Below are positions 17,956 to 27,915 of a stretch of 64,000 nt of DNA, in pieces (positions within the stretch are counted from its first letter, which is position 1; each line of letters starts with the position of its first letter). A model generated the notes under the pieces. The model searched no databases, had not been told where the DNA came from, and saw only the letters and a list, made by a program, of their open reading frames with translations. The translations under genes and the position numbers were made by a program. The DNA is taken from NCBI RefSeq assembly GCF_016908195.1, contig NZ_JAFBDK010000006.1, forward strand, positions 177,351 to 241,350. The letters run 5' to 3'. This stretch comes from Jeotgalibacillus terrae. Lineage in GTDB: Bacteria > Bacillota > Bacilli > Bacillales > Jeotgalibacillaceae.

Positions 17956-18954
17956 TTATTTAGTTGATTGTCTTTCTTCAATACGGTGAGGCAATACTAC
18001 TGTCTGATCCTCAATCTTTTCCTGATTCATCAGTTTTGTCAGCAGACGCATGGCAACAGCACCAATATCATAAAGAGGCTGCACAACGGATGTCAGCTGA
18101 GGGCGTACCATTAAAGCAAGCTTTGTATTATCAAAACTGATGACTTCAACATCTTCGGGAATGTTTAAACCTTCATCTTGTGCACCGTGAACGACACCAA
18201 GAGCCATTTCATCATTACCGACAAAAATAGCAGACGGCTTTTGATCAAGTTCACGCAGTTTTGCCCATGCATCAAGACCGCTGTCATACGTATAGTCCCC
18301 TTCAAAAACGAAGTCTTCGTTGTACGTAAGTCCTTTGTTCTCAAGCGCAGCCTTATACCCTTCAAGCTTCATTGAACGGTTGATCGTATCGTGGAATGGC
18401 CCGCTTACAAAACCGATATCCTTGTGGCCTTTTTCAATCAGGGATGTGACTGCATCAATAGAAGCCTGATAGTAGTCAATGTTCACTGACGGCGTCTGAT
18501 TCGTCTCCTCTACTGAACCTGCAATCACGATTGGCACAGGAGAACGCTGGAATTCTGCTACATGTTCTTCAGTAATACGTCCACCCATGAAGACGATTCC
18601 GTCTACCTGCTTGCCAAGCATTGTATTTAACAGATGAAGCTCTTTTTCTTCATTCTGATCTGAGTTACTCAGAATAATATTGTATTTGTACATCGTTGCG
18701 ATATCTTCAATTCCTCTAGCAAGTTCTGCAAAGAAGATATTCGAGATATCAGGAATAATAACTCCGACTGTTGTAGTTTTTTTGCTTGCAAGTCCGCGTG
18801 CTACGGCATTTGGACGGTAACCGAGCCGTTCAATTACTTCAAGTACCTTTTTTCTTGTTGCAGGTTTCACATTTGGATTTCCATTCACGACACGTGAGAC
18901 AGTAGCCATTGAGACATTTGCTTCACGTGCTACATCATAAATTGTTATATTCAT
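17956..18954 (-). CDS. ccpA: catabolite control protein A
   Basis: A 332-residue LacI/GalR regulator. The helix-turn-helix is at the N-terminus ([18 protein letters not shown]) with the LacI hinge region, then a periplasmic-binding-type core that docks Ser46-phosphorylated HPr. With HPr-P it binds cre sites to repress or activate carbon genes, several of which lie in this window (acu, gene at 1-543, ytnP candidate). The ATG at 18954 has AAAGGAG 8 nt upstream; the GTG three codons earlier does not. Order aroA-ccpA-motPS is as in B. subtilis. Confidence 0.97.
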   Translation of the reverse strand: MNITIYDVAREANVSMATVSRVVNGNPNVKPATRKKVLEVIERLGYRPNAVARGLASKKTTTVGVIIPDISNIFFAELARGIEDIATMYKYNIILSNSDQNEEKELHLLNTMLGKQVDGIVFMGGRITEEHVAEFQRSPVPIVIAGSVEETNQTPSVNIDYYQASIDAVTSLIEKGHKDIGFVSGPFHDTINRSMKLEGYKAALENKGLTYNEDFVFEGDYTYDSGLDAWAKLRELDQKPSAIFVGNDEMALGVVHGAQDEGLNIPEDVEVISFDNTKLALMVRPQLTSVVQPLYDIGAVAMRLLTKLMNQEKIEDQTVVLPHRIEERQSTK

Positions 18955-19048
18955 TGACAGCACTCCTTTAAACCATTTTCATTTATTTTCATTTTACACG
19001 AAAAAGCCCTTTAAACGAAGGATTAACCCCATATTGCTCAATTTAACA

Positions 19049-19077
19049 ATCATACGCTACTATAAAGGCGCTTTCAA
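19049..19077 (-). promoter_or_regulatory. ccpA promoter overlapped by a cre-like site
   Basis: Minus strand TTGAAA (19077-19072), 17 nt, TATGAT (19054-19049). The -35 is within TTGAAAGCGCCTTTA (19077-19063), which differs from the cre consensus at two positions. It suggests weak autoregulation of ccpA; the B. subtilis gene is usually regarded as constitutive. Confidence 0.7.
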
Positions 19078-19082
19078 CAAAA

Positions 19083-19123
19083 TCAAAAAAAATCTGAAGC
19101 TTTATGAAAAAGCTTCAGATTTT
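19083..19123 (-). terminator. aroA terminator
   Basis: On the minus strand AAAATCTGAAGCTTT pairs with AAAGCTTCAGATTTT (15 bp, loop TTCAT), followed by T's. It is directly between the aroA stop and the ccpA -35, six nt from the latter. Confidence 0.9.
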
Positions 19124-19129
19124 GTTCAA

Positions 19130-20209
19130 TTATTTAGCATGTACACCCAGGTATTCCTGGATTGCATTCCAGAAGCTGTCAAACTGTTCGAAGTTCATCT
19201 GCTGGGCAGAATCTGACAGTGCAACTGCCGGGTCAGGATGTACTTCAGCCATTACGCCGTCTGCACCAACAGCAAGCGCTGCTTTAGCAGTTGGAAGAAG
19301 CAGGTCACGGCGTCCTGTAGAGTGTGTTACATCAACAAATACAGGCAGGTGTGTTTCCTGTTTCAGAATTGGCACTGCTGAGATATCAAGCGTGTTTCTT
19401 GTTGCTTTTTCATACGTACGAATTCCGCGCTCACAAAGAATAATCTGATCGTTACCCTGAGCCATAATATATTCAGCTGCGTTGATGAATTCATCAATTG
19501 TCGCAGAAAGTCCACGTTTTAACAGGACAGGCTTTTTAGATGCTCCTGCAGCTTTTAACAGTTCAAAGTTCTGCATGTTACGTGCGCCGATCTGAATGAC
19601 ATCAATGTAATCTGCTGCTTCTTCAATATGTGCAGGATTAACGATTTCACTGATGACAGCAAGATCATGCTTATCTGCAGCCTGCTTTAATATCTGCAGT
19701 CCTTCAAGGCCAAGCCCCTGGAAGTCATATGGTGATGTACGCGGCTTGTATGCACCCCCGCGAAGCAGCTTAAGGCCTTTTGCTTTTACCTGTTCAGCCA
19801 CTGCATCAACCTGTTCGAAAGACTCTACAGCGCATGGGCCGAAGATGAACTGAGGTGACCCGTTTCCGATCTGTTGTCCTTTTAGTGTCACAACTGTATC
19901 TTCAGATTTTTTCTTTCTTGATACAAGAAGTGCTTTACGGTGGTCATCCTTCTGCAGTTCAAGACCTGCTTTAAAGATCTCTTTAAAAAGGTGCTCAATG
20001 GTAGAGTTCAAAAATGGACCTTTGTTATGCTCCTTCAGCAGATCAAGCATCGCTCTCTCCCGGACAGGCTCAAAGCGGTTCATTCCCTGCTTTTCTTTTA
20101 CGCGTCCAATTTCCTGTACTGTCTCAGCGCGCTGATTAATCAATTCCAGCAGCTGAAGATTCATCTCATCTACTTTTTTTCTAAGCTGGTCTAATTCTAC
20201 ATTCGTCAT
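19130..20209 (-). CDS. aroA: bifunctional chorismate mutase / DAHP synthase
   Basis: A 359-residue fusion: an AroQ-type chorismate mutase at about residues 1-90 (helical, [20 protein letters not shown]) and a DAHP synthase at about 100-359 ([32 protein letters not shown]). It makes 3-deoxy-D-arabino-heptulosonate-7-phosphate from PEP and erythrose-4-phosphate, the first shikimate step; the mutase domain lets prephenate or chorismate feed back. Same size and place as B. subtilis AroA (358). AAAGGAATG precedes the ATG. Confidence 0.97.
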   Translation of the reverse strand: MTNVELDQLRKKVDEMNLQLLELINQRAETVQEIGRVKEKQGMNRFEPVRERAMLDLLKEHNKGPFLNSTIEHLFKEIFKAGLELQKDDHRKALLVSRKKKSEDTVVTLKGQQIGNGSPQFIFGPCAVESFEQVDAVAEQVKAKGLKLLRGGAYKPRTSPYDFQGLGLEGLQILKQAADKHDLAVISEIVNPAHIEEAADYIDVIQIGARNMQNFELLKAAGASKKPVLLKRGLSATIDEFINAAEYIMAQGNDQIILCERGIRTYEKATRNTLDISAVPILKQETHLPVFVDVTHSTGRRDLLLPTAKAALAVGADGVMAEVHPDPAVALSDSAQQMNFEQFDSFWNAIQEYLGVHAK

Positions 20210-20416
20210 AACAAAACATTCCTTTCTCTTGAAAATACCATTGATTGCTTCACTGTCTTTTCCATCTTTCTGAATTGTGTTACATTTTGATAGAGAAAAG
20301 CTTTTAGCTGATCAATTGTAGATCATTATAAATCATGTTTTTTAAAAAGTCACGAAAAATATTTTATTAATTAAACGCTTTTAAGCGGTAAAGCGAAAAA
20401 GGATAGGTGTGATTCA

Positions 20417-22549
20417 GTGGAAAAACTATTTGCTTTGGATATCGGTACCCGTTCAATCGTCGGACTGATTATGACTGTCAGTGAGTCCGGCTATGAACTG
20501 ATCGATTACATCCAGAAAGAACATAAAGAGCGCGCAATGCTCGATGGACAGATTCACCATGTCCCCGCTGTCGCTTCACTGATCTCTGAGATTAAACAGG
20601 AGCTTGAGATCAAGCATGGTCAATTGGATGAGGTTTCGGTTGCAGCTGCCGGGCGGGCCTTAAAAACACAGCGTTCCTCCTTCCAGAAAACAATCACTGC
20701 AGACCAGTCAATGACAAAGCAGGATATATTGCATATGGAACTGAGTGCTGTCCAATCTGCCCAGGAAGCTGCTGCTGCAAGTGAAGATAGCCAGCACTAC
20801 CACTGTGTAGGTTATTCAGTAGTCAGGTACCTGCTTGACGGTCAGGAAATTGGAAGTCTTGAAGATCAGCAGGGAGATCTTGCTGCGGTTGAAATTATTG
20901 CTACTTTCCTTCCAAGAGTCGTAGTAGAATCCCTTTTAGCTTCCTTACATAGAGCTGATCTTAAAATGAATGCCCTGACACTGGAACCCATTGCTGCAAT
21001 CAATGTACTCATTCCTCCGTCCATGCGAAGGCTGAATGTAGCACTTGTCGATATTGGAGCCGGTACTTCTGATATTGCGATAACGAATGAAGGGACTGTC
21101 ACTGCATACGGTATGGTACCGGTTGCCGGTGATGAAATATCTGAAGCACTCAGCGACAGCTTCCTGCTGGATTTTAATGATGCTGAAAAGCTGAAGAGAA
21201 GCTTAAGCGGAGAAGGAGAGGAAGTCGAATTCACTGATATTCTCGGCTTTTCACAACAGCTTGAAAAACAGAATGTGATTCAGGCAATCCAGCCGGCAAT
21301 TGATAAATTGTCCTCTGCTATTTCCGGGGAAATTATTTCATTGAATCATAACCAGTCTCCTAAAGCAGTCATGCTTGTCGGAGGCGGGAGTATGACACCG
21401 CTTTTAACAGAAAAACTTGCTGAAAGACTGAGTTTACCGGCGAATCGGGTAGCAGTCAGAGGCATCGAAGCGATTCAGGGCCTTAAATTAAATCACAAAT
21501 CAGTCATCGGACCTGAACTGGTCACACCTGCTGGAATTGCAATCGCTGCAAATCAGATGCCAATTAACTATATGCCGGTAAAAGTGAACGGACATGACGT
21601 ACGGCTTTTTGAAATCAGAGATCTGACGGCTGGTGACGCTGTACTAGCTGCCGGAATGAGTGTCCCTAAACTATATGGTAAACCGGGCCTTGCCAAGATG
21701 ATCAGTATCAACGGGACTACAGTCACATTGCCCGGTACACATGGTCTGCCGCCTGAAATATTGATTAATGGGCAGCAGGGAAGCTTCGATACAGCTATTC
21801 AGGCTCAGGATGATATCGTCATCAAAGCAGGTAAAGACGGCGCTGAGTCTATAATTCAGATCAAAGACGTACTTGAAGAATCGCTGACAATGGTACTTTA
21901 TATAAACGGCCAGCAAAAGACGCTTAAAAGAAAGATTTTTGTCAATAACACTGAAAGAGACACCGAAACATTTGTTCAGGATAGAGATGATATTGTCATT
22001 GAGCAGAAAATAACTGCTACTGAAGCATTCATGAAAGCAGGCATTGTTGTTCCTGAATCCAGAAAGACCTTCTTCCTGACGATTGATGGAAAAGTAACTT
22101 ATTTTCCTCAATGGGATCAGACGTATATTCATAACGGAAAAAATTTCCCACTGAGTAAGCTGGACCGTACTGTCAGCCACAATGATAAGCTTTCATTGCC
22201 GCCTGCCCCGGAGCGGACTGTATCTGCTTTAAAGAAACAGCTTGATCTTCCTGGTGGTAAAAGTACAATTTACTTTAATGATGAGCCGATTCAGATTGAT
22301 TTGAACCAGGTTATAGTCATGAGAGACGATCAGAAGCTTGAAGATGAAGCGCGATTACAGCACGGTGACAGCATTAATGTGAAGTATCGGCAGTCTGAAG
22401 GAATGATTTTTCAGGACGTATTCAATTACGTTGACTGGAAACCTCCCGGAGCTGCCAGTAAGATTGAAATCAAAAGAAATGATGAAGAATGTTCTTTGTC
22501 CTCTCCTGTTATGCCTGGAGATTCATTGAAGATTATTATTCATCCTTAA
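20417..22549 (+). CDS. FtsA/PilM-like actin-family ATPase with long C-terminal beta-rich extension
   Basis: A 710-residue protein. The first 340 residues form an FtsA/PilM-type actin fold: phosphate-1 motif ALDIGTRS (6-13), phosphate-2 DIGAGTSD (212-219) and adenosine motif VGGGS (321-325). The remaining 370 residues are beta-rich, with repeated short segments such as INGTTVTLPG, LYINGQQKTLKRK and DGKVTYFPQW that look like tandem beta-grasp-like units. No membrane segment is visible. True FtsA is about 420-440 residues, so this is a paralogue. GTG start with AGGTG 7 nt upstream. It faces away from aroA and its terminator is shared with brxC. Role in division or envelope assembly is inference only. 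Confidence 0.75.
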   Translation: MEKLFALDIGTRSIVGLIMTVSESGYELIDYIQKEHKERAMLDGQIHHVPAVASLISEIKQELEIKHGQLDEVSVAAAGRALKTQRSSFQKTITADQSMTKQDILHMELSAVQSAQEAAAASEDSQHYHCVGYSVVRYLLDGQEIGSLEDQQGDLAAVEIIATFLPRVVVESLLASLHRADLKMNALTLEPIAAINVLIPPSMRRLNVALVDIGAGTSDIAITNEGTVTAYGMVPVAGDEISEALSDSFLLDFNDAEKLKRSLSGEGEEVEFTDILGFSQQLEKQNVIQAIQPAIDKLSSAISGEIISLNHNQSPKAVMLVGGGSMTPLLTEKLAERLSLPANRVAVRGIEAIQGLKLNHKSVIGPELVTPAGIAIAANQMPINYMPVKVNGHDVRLFEIRDLTAGDAVLAAGMSVPKLYGKPGLAKMISINGTTVTLPGTHGLPPEILINGQQGSFDTAIQAQDDIVIKAGKDGAESIIQIKDVLEESLTMVLYINGQQKTLKRKIFVNNTERDTETFVQDRDDIVIEQKITATEAFMKAGIVVPESRKTFFLTIDGKVTYFPQWDQTYIHNGKNFPLSKLDRTVSHNDKLSLPPAPERTVSALKKQLDLPGGKSTIYFNDEPIQIDLNQVIVMRDDQKLEDEARLQHGDSINVKYRQSEGMIFQDVFNYVDWKPPGAASKIEIKRNDEECSLSSPVMPGDSLKIIIHP

Positions 22550-22581
22550 AAAAAGCCGGCCCGGGGGCCAGCTTTTTTTAT
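22547..22581. terminator. bidirectional terminator between the FtsA-like gene and brxC
   Basis: A-run, AAAAAGC-C-GGCC, loop CGGG, GGCC-A-GCTTTTTT. A GC-rich stem flanked by A and T runs between two convergent stop codons. Confidence 0.85.
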
Positions 22582-22898
22582 TTTGTATTTGCTTCTTTCA
22601 GTGCACGTTCTGTAATACGCGAATGTGAAGTGTTCCAGACAGGCTCACCGTTTTTAACATGAAATACCTGAGGTGATTCATGCCGCGTATTAAATGCTTT
22701 TGCAATATGGTTTGACGTTTCCCGTGTTTCCTGGATCGGCACATAGACCATTTTGACATGTTCATTTTCAGAAAAAGACTGACAGGCTGAATATGCCGCA
22801 GAAGAAATCGGGCACGTCAGACTGTGCTTTAAGATAAAGAAATCCTTTTCGTTTTGCAGTATCTCGTTAAACTGCTCTACGCTTGAGATCTTTTCCAA
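22578..22898 (-). CDS. brxC: monothiol bacilliredoxin BrxC (YtxJ)
   Basis: A 106-residue thioredoxin-like protein with the single-cysteine motif TCPIS near residue 30, typical of YtxJ/BrxC, which removes bacillithiol from mixed disulfides in the cytoplasm. Several potential starts exist; TTG at 22898 is chosen because GGGAG (22912-22908) lies 9 nt before it, while the earlier TTG at 22907 abuts that site. Last gene of the ytxGHJ operon. Confidence 0.9.
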   Translation of the reverse strand: MEKISSVEQFNEILQNEKDFFILKHSLTCPISSAAYSACQSFSENEHVKMVYVPIQETRETSNHIAKAFNTRHESPQVFHVKNGEPVWNTSHSRITERALKEANTK

Positions 22899-22924
22899 AT
22901 TGATCAACTCCCGTTCCTGAAAAA

Positions 22925-23338
22925 CTACCTGTTTGTTCTAAGCGGCTCTTCAGATGTTGGTGGTGTTAATGGATCGACAGGATGCACAGTTGGAAGTGAT
23001 GGGTCCTTTGCTGTTACCAGCTGAGGAGCCTGCTCACTCTGTTTATCTTTTGAACGCAACGACTTCACTTTATCCATCACGCCACTTGACTGATCCTGAA
23101 CATTTTTTGAAATAACAGCTGACTTCTCTTTTGCAAGTGCTGCCATTTCAGAGCTTTTTGTGACAGCCTGATCTTTCCACTCATATGAACGGTCTTTCAG
23201 CCTGCCAGCCTGTGTATTCAGCTCCTGACGGAATTCCCCGCCGGATTTCGGTGCCAGAAACAGCGCCGTTACAGCTCCTGCAATACTGCCAATTAGTGCG
23301 CCAAGTACGAAATCTCTTGAATTATTATTTTTCTCCAT
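22925..23338 (-). CDS. ytxH: YtxH general stress protein
   Basis: A 137-residue YtxH-domain protein. It has a glycine-rich membrane segment at about 10-29 (FVLGALIGSIAGAVTALFLA) followed by the PKSG turn typical of the family, then an alanine- and lysine-rich helical tail. The function is unknown; the B. subtilis orthologue is a sigma-B and sigma-H regulated stress protein. AGGAGG precedes the ATG. Middle gene of ytxGHJ. Confidence 0.92.
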   Translation of the reverse strand: MEKNNNSRDFVLGALIGSIAGAVTALFLAPKSGGEFRQELNTQAGRLKDRSYEWKDQAVTKSSEMAALAKEKSAVISKNVQDQSSGVMDKVKSLRSKDKQSEQAPQLVTAKDPSLPTVHPVDPLTPPTSEEPLRTNR

Positions 23339-23359
23339 AACTGATCCTCCTGCATTGGT

Positions 23360-23848
23360 TTATTTTTGATTTTCATCAACCGGTGGTAATGCGCGCTGAG
23401 GTTCAGGGTATCTTTCAGTCGATGTCGAAGCGTATTCTTTCTTACGCGTTTTCCATTTGTTACGAATCTCCATTGCCACATTACTCCACTGCACAACCTG
23501 TGCAATCTTTTCTTCATTCTGTTCAGCAGATTGAGTGACTGAATGAGTAATTTTTCCGATCGAATTGTTCAGCTGCTGAACGTTAGTGCCAACACCTTTT
23601 ACAGCATCTACGACAGAGTTCAGCTTAGCTGACTTGCCCTGGATGTCTTCTGCCAGACCATTCGTCTTATGTAATAGTTCGGTTGTTTCAGTCGTAATTC
23701 CGTCAAGCTGCTTCTGTAGCGCTGCAACGGTGTCCGCCAGGCTGTTGAGTGTCTTCTTAACAGCAGTTAATGTAACCGCCAGACTAATACATAAAATTAA
23801 AAATCCTCCCGCTGCAAGCAGCGCACTGATATAAAGTAACATTTCCAT
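23360..23848 (-). CDS. ytxG: YtxG, DUF948 membrane protein
   Basis: A 162-residue protein with one N-terminal transmembrane helix (about 5-30) and a long helical, coiled-coil-like region with heptad-like hydrophobics (about 30-125), the DUF948 layout. First gene of the ytxGHJ operon behind a sigma-B-type promoter. Function unknown beyond general stress. Confidence 0.9.
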   Translation of the reverse strand: MEMLLYISALLAAGGFLILCISLAVTLTAVKKTLNSLADTVAALQKQLDGITTETTELLHKTNGLAEDIQGKSAKLNSVVDAVKGVGTNVQQLNNSIGKITHSVTQSAEQNEEKIAQVVQWSNVAMEIRNKWKTRKKEYASTSTERYPEPQRALPPVDENQK

Positions 23849-23884
23849 AATTGCTTTCAGCTCCCTTCTATTTATAATTTGGTA

Positions 23885-23910
23885 TTACCCTTGCCCTGTC
23901 TTACCTAAAC
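23885..23910 (-). promoter_or_regulatory. sigma-B-type promoter of ytxGHJ
   Basis: On the minus strand GTTTAG (23910-23905), 14-nt spacer, GGGTAA (23890-23885), one base from each sigma-B box (GTTTAA and GGGTAT). It lies about 37 nt upstream of the ytxG start. B. subtilis ytxGHJ is sigma-B dependent, which supports the call. Confidence 0.8.
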
Positions 23911-23960
23911 GCTCCCTTCCCCTATTCTACACAGATTTCCGAATTTCCTTCATGCAGAAT

Positions 23961-23992
23961 AAAAAAAGAAGCCAGGTTGTCTCCCGGCTTCT
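23961..23992 (-). terminator. murC terminator
   Basis: On the minus strand AGAAGCC and GGCTTCT enclose a 12-nt loop and are followed by T7. It is seven nt beyond the murC stop. Confidence 0.85.
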
Positions 23993-23998
23993 ATCATA

Positions 23999-25306
23999 TC
24001 ACTTATGTTCATTGATCCACGATTCAAATGACTCCTGGAATTTCTGTACGTCACCTGCACCCATGAAAAGAAACACACCGTCATCATGCTTTCCAAGAGG
24101 AGAAGGATCTTCAGCTGACAGAATTTCAGCTCCATCAATTTTGTTCTGCAGATCTGTAATAGAAAGCTTACCGTGATTTTCACGTGCTGAACCAAATATC
24201 TCACACAGGTATACATGGTCTGCTTTTTTCAGGCAATCTGCAAACTCTTCAAGAAACGTCTGTGTTCTTGTAAAAGTATGCGGCTGGAAAATTGCAATAA
24301 TGTCTCTGTCAGGATATTTCTTTGAAGCAGAATCAAGCGTTGCCATAATCTCTGTCGGGTGATGCGCATAATCATCAATCAGCGTTCTGCTGCCGATATG
24401 CTTCTCTGTGAAACGGCGTTTAACGCCGCCGAATGTTTTCAGCTGTGCCTGCACGACTTCTGTCTGTATACCTTCGTAATGGCAGATCGCGATCACTGAT
24501 AAAGCATTCAGAATTGTATGGTCTCCATACATCGGAATCTCAAATGAAGCATAATATTCATTTCTCACAAACACATCAAATGCCGTCCCCGCTGCAGACG
24601 TTTCCACGTTGCGTGCCTGGAAGTCATTCTCTTCATTGAATCCGTAAAATAATACCGGCACATTGGCAACCAGGCTCTGTAGATGATCATCATCTCCACA
24701 GGCAATAATTCCTTTATTAACCTGTTTTGCCATCTCCTGAAACGCTGAAAATACATCATCAATATCAGCAAAGTAATCAGGATGATCAAAATCAATATTC
24801 GTCATAATCATATAGTCAGGTGAGTAAGACAGGAAGTGTCTGCGGTATTCGCAGGCTTCAAAAACAAAATACTTACTGTCTTCAAACCCTTTTCCGGATC
24901 CGTCTCCGATCAGATAAGATGTCTGATCTGCCCCCTGCATCACATGTGCAAGCAGGCCGGTTGTTGATGTTTTACCGTGGGCACCGGATACACCGACAGA
25001 AATATAATTATTCATAAAATCCCCGAGGAATTTATGATATCTGATACATTCTACTCCCTGGTCGTGTGCAGCCTGAATTTCCTCATGGTCATCAGGAAAA
25101 GCGTTACCTGCAATCACAGTCATACCGGGCTTAATATTTTCTTTATTAAAAGGAAGAATCTCAATACCTCTATCTTCTAAGGGCTTTTGAGTGAAAAAGC
25201 GTTTTTCAATATCTGAGCCTTGTACCTCATGATTCATATCGTGAAGAATTTGAGCAAGGGGACTCATGCCCGATCCTTTAATTCCTACAAAGTGAAAACT
25301 TGTCAT
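23999..25306 (-). CDS. murC: UDP-N-acetylmuramate-L-alanine ligase
   Basis: A 435-residue Mur ligase that adds L-alanine to UDP-MurNAc with ATP in the cytoplasm, the first peptide step of peptidoglycan synthesis. N-terminal Rossmann motif [14 protein letters not shown] and the ATP loop [10 protein letters not shown] (about 107-116). Length matches B. subtilis (432). ATG 25306 is chosen because GGAGG lies 7 nt upstream; the open frame reaches 25342 without a ribosome site. Confidence 0.97.
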   Translation of the reverse strand: MTSFHFVGIKGSGMSPLAQILHDMNHEVQGSDIEKRFFTQKPLEDRGIEILPFNKENIKPGMTVIAGNAFPDDHEEIQAAHDQGVECIRYHKFLGDFMNNYISVGVSGAHGKTSTTGLLAHVMQGADQTSYLIGDGSGKGFEDSKYFVFEACEYRRHFLSYSPDYMIMTNIDFDHPDYFADIDDVFSAFQEMAKQVNKGIIACGDDDHLQSLVANVPVLFYGFNEENDFQARNVETSAAGTAFDVFVRNEYYASFEIPMYGDHTILNALSVIAICHYEGIQTEVVQAQLKTFGGVKRRFTEKHIGSRTLIDDYAHHPTEIMATLDSASKKYPDRDIIAIFQPHTFTRTQTFLEEFADCLKKADHVYLCEIFGSARENHGKLSITDLQNKIDGAEILSAEDPSPLGKHDDGVFLFMGAGDVQKFQESFESWINEHK

Positions 25307-25422
25307 GGTTGAACCTCCAACAGTCTTATGCGCTGACCGCATTCGACAGTATATAATGATCTTTCATTCTGGCACATATTTTGTTATTATAACACGTTTT
25401 AAATTGTGAACAAATAAACAGT

Positions 25423-27777
25423 TTATTTTCCGGGTTTCGCTGTTTCAGTAAGCTCCATCAGGTCTTCTTGCGCCATCAGGACATCTCTCGGCTTACTGCC
25501 TTTCGACTCTGAAATCCAGCCGTTTTTCTCCATCATATCGATGAGTCTTGCAGCACGGTTATAGCCGATTCTGAACTGTCTCTGAAGCAGTGAAGTTGAT
25601 GCTCCGCCCTGCGCAATAACAAATTCACATGCTTCTGTCAGTAATTCGTCTTCTTCATCCTGAAACTCCACTTTTGCCAGTAGTTCTTCCTGCTCAAACA
25701 GATATGACGCTTTGCGTTCGTTTTTGACGTGCGCTGCCACATCGTCTATTTCATCATCAGAAACGAACGTACCCTGTAGTCTCACAGGTTTAGAAGCGCC
25801 GTTTTCAAGGAACAGCATATCGCCTCTACCAAGTAGTCTCTCAGCCCCTGAGCTGTCAATAATCGTACGCGAATCCACCTGTGAACTGACAGAGAATGCG
25901 ATCCTCGTCGGCACATTCGCTTTAATTAAACCTGTAATGACATCAACAGACGGACGCTGCGTTGCAATTAACAGATGAATCCCGCAAGCTCTTGCTTTCT
26001 GGGCAATCCGGCAGATAGCTTCTTCTACATCTGCAGGTGCCATCATCATCAGATCTGCAAGCTCATCAATGACAACGACAAGGTACGGAAGCTTTTGTGA
26101 ATAGTTGCCTTCATTTTTTACTTTATGATTATACCGTTTAATATCTCTTACACCGGCATGTGCAAACAGCTGATAGCGTCTTTCCATTTCCTCAACAGCC
26201 CATTTCAGCGCTGCAGTTGCAGCTTTCACGTCCGTAATAACAGGGCTCACCAGGTGTGGAATATGGTTGTAAGGTGCGAGTTCGACAACTTTAGGATCGA
26301 TCAGCAGCATTTTCACATCATCAGGGGAGGCATGATACATCAGACTGATCAAAATGGAATTGATACATACACTCTTACCTGATCCTGTTGCACCAGCTAT
26401 TAATCCATGCGGCATTTTACTGATATCTGTAATAACAGGCTTCCCTTCAATATCAAGTCCGAGTGCAACAGGGAGTTCTGCCTCTGAATTCTGAAAATCT
26501 TCATGAGCAAGAATTTCTTTAATGGCCACCGGACGGCTGTGTGGGTTTGGTATCTCAATTCCTACTGCCATCTTCCCAGGAATCGGTGCTTCCATTCTGA
26601 TATCCCTCGCTGCGAGTCCAAGCTTAATATCATCTGTCAGACTTGTAATTTTACTTACTTTAACCCCTTTATCGGGAAATAATTCAAATCTGGTGACAGA
26701 AGGACCCTGTGTGACATTTTTTACTGTTGCATTCACATTAAAATGGAACAGTGTTTCATTTAGCAGCTCCGCCTGATAATCCAGCCAGTCCTGATCCGGC
26801 TCTGCAAATACAGGCGGGGCCAGTAGATCAAGAGATGGTTTCATGAAATGCGGAAATGCTTCCACAGGTTCAGCTGCTGTTTCAGTATGAACAGGCTTTT
26901 CTTCTTTGACTTCAGTCTCTGCTTTATTATATGGTTCTTCTGCCCTTTTGCGCTTATCCTGCTTCAGCATCATCACATTGAATGGCACGCGGTTGCGGGG
27001 CTTGGTGTCATCTGATTTTTGAACATGTTCAGATGCTTCCTGATTGTTAGACTCCTGCACCTGAGCTGCCGGTTCTTCAATGGGGCTTTCAGGTTCAGTG
27101 ATCTCGTTATCAGTGACTTGTGTGCTGTCTGTATCAACTGGTTCGAGGTGATCAGGCTCAGGTGTCTGATTGATTGGTTCTACCAGGTCTTCTTCCTGGG
27201 ATGGCTCCTCTACCTCATGGGCAGGTACTTCCGGGCTTGTCTCCTCCTCCTGCAAAGGCAGCTCAGGTTCTATGCCTAAAGAAGCTGTGTCACTTTCATT
27301 TTCTTCAGGGACTTGCTGATATGAGGCTTTTTGAAGCTGGTCAACTTCAGCCGGCTTTTTCTCTGACTCTTTTTCTTCTTTTTCACGGGCAATTTTTCTT
27401 TTTAATTCCGTGAATGAAGAGATTTCATATTCAACAGGCTCACTGTTATGTACTGGCTTAGCTTTTGGCCTTTCCCTGAACCCATAGACAGGAGACGGTA
27501 CATCTGTCGGCTTAAATGGACCGGCATGCGGACTTTTTTCAATGATTCGTGATTTTTCCGGTTCCTTTGCTTTTTCCTTCTTTTCTCCCCGCTCTTTTTT
27601 AGCTGCTGATTCATCAGGGATAAGCGGAAATCTGAATTCACCTTTAGGATACTGATAGGACACCCTGGTCTGCAGATCTTTTCTGCTTTCACCCGATTTT
27701 ATTTTCGGAGCATCTTCTTCTATATATTCTTCATCCTGCCTTTGAACGAAAGACAAGAGTTTTTGAATCCAATTCAT
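25423..27777 (-). CDS. sftA: DNA translocase SftA (soluble FtsK/SpoIIIE family)
   Basis: A 784-residue protein without membrane helices. The first 300 residues are acidic and Glu/Pro-rich and probably disordered. The motor has Walker A GATGSGKS (462-469) and Walker B VVVIDEL with D571 and E572. A C-terminal winged-helix gamma domain (about 690-760) reads KOPS-like DNA sequences. SftA moves chromosome termini away from the closing septum. It is shorter than B. subtilis SftA (952), mostly in the linker. The ribosome site is weak (AAAGAGTG). Confidence 0.95.
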   Translation of the reverse strand: MNWIQKLLSFVQRQDEEYIEEDAPKIKSGESRKDLQTRVSYQYPKGEFRFPLIPDESAAKKERGEKKEKAKEPEKSRIIEKSPHAGPFKPTDVPSPVYGFRERPKAKPVHNSEPVEYEISSFTELKRKIAREKEEKESEKKPAEVDQLQKASYQQVPEENESDTASLGIEPELPLQEEETSPEVPAHEVEEPSQEEDLVEPINQTPEPDHLEPVDTDSTQVTDNEITEPESPIEEPAAQVQESNNQEASEHVQKSDDTKPRNRVPFNVMMLKQDKRKRAEEPYNKAETEVKEEKPVHTETAAEPVEAFPHFMKPSLDLLAPPVFAEPDQDWLDYQAELLNETLFHFNVNATVKNVTQGPSVTRFELFPDKGVKVSKITSLTDDIKLGLAARDIRMEAPIPGKMAVGIEIPNPHSRPVAIKEILAHEDFQNSEAELPVALGLDIEGKPVITDISKMPHGLIAGATGSGKSVCINSILISLMYHASPDDVKMLLIDPKVVELAPYNHIPHLVSPVITDVKAATAALKWAVEEMERRYQLFAHAGVRDIKRYNHKVKNEGNYSQKLPYLVVVIDELADLMMMAPADVEEAICRIAQKARACGIHLLIATQRPSVDVITGLIKANVPTRIAFSVSSQVDSRTIIDSSGAERLLGRGDMLFLENGASKPVRLQGTFVSDDEIDDVAAHVKNERKASYLFEQEELLAKVEFQDEEDELLTEACEFVIAQGGASTSLLQRQFRIGYNRAARLIDMMEKNGWISESKGSKPRDVLMAQEDLMELTETAKPGK

Positions 27778-27875
27778 CTACATCACTCTTTCTATTATGT
27801 TCTCATTCATTCTAGCAGGTTTTAACCTATTTTCATGCCGTTTAAACAAAATTGGTCAAATGGATAGACAATGTG

Positions 27876-27912
27876 GAAAAAATCCGCTCTGTCATAAAAA
27901 CAGAGCGGATTT
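27876..27912 (-). terminator. ytpR terminator
   Basis: AAATCCGCTCTGT (27880-27892) pairs with ACAGAGCGGATTT (27900-27912), 13 bp with a 7-nt loop; on the minus strand it runs into T's. It separates ytpR from sftA, so sftA needs its own promoter. Confidence 0.9.
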
Positions 27913-27915
27913 CTC

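Noticed and set aside
20376..20387. Near-palindrome CGCTTTTAAGCG before the FtsA-like gene as an operator
   Set aside because: Only five paired bases a side and no match to a known operator.
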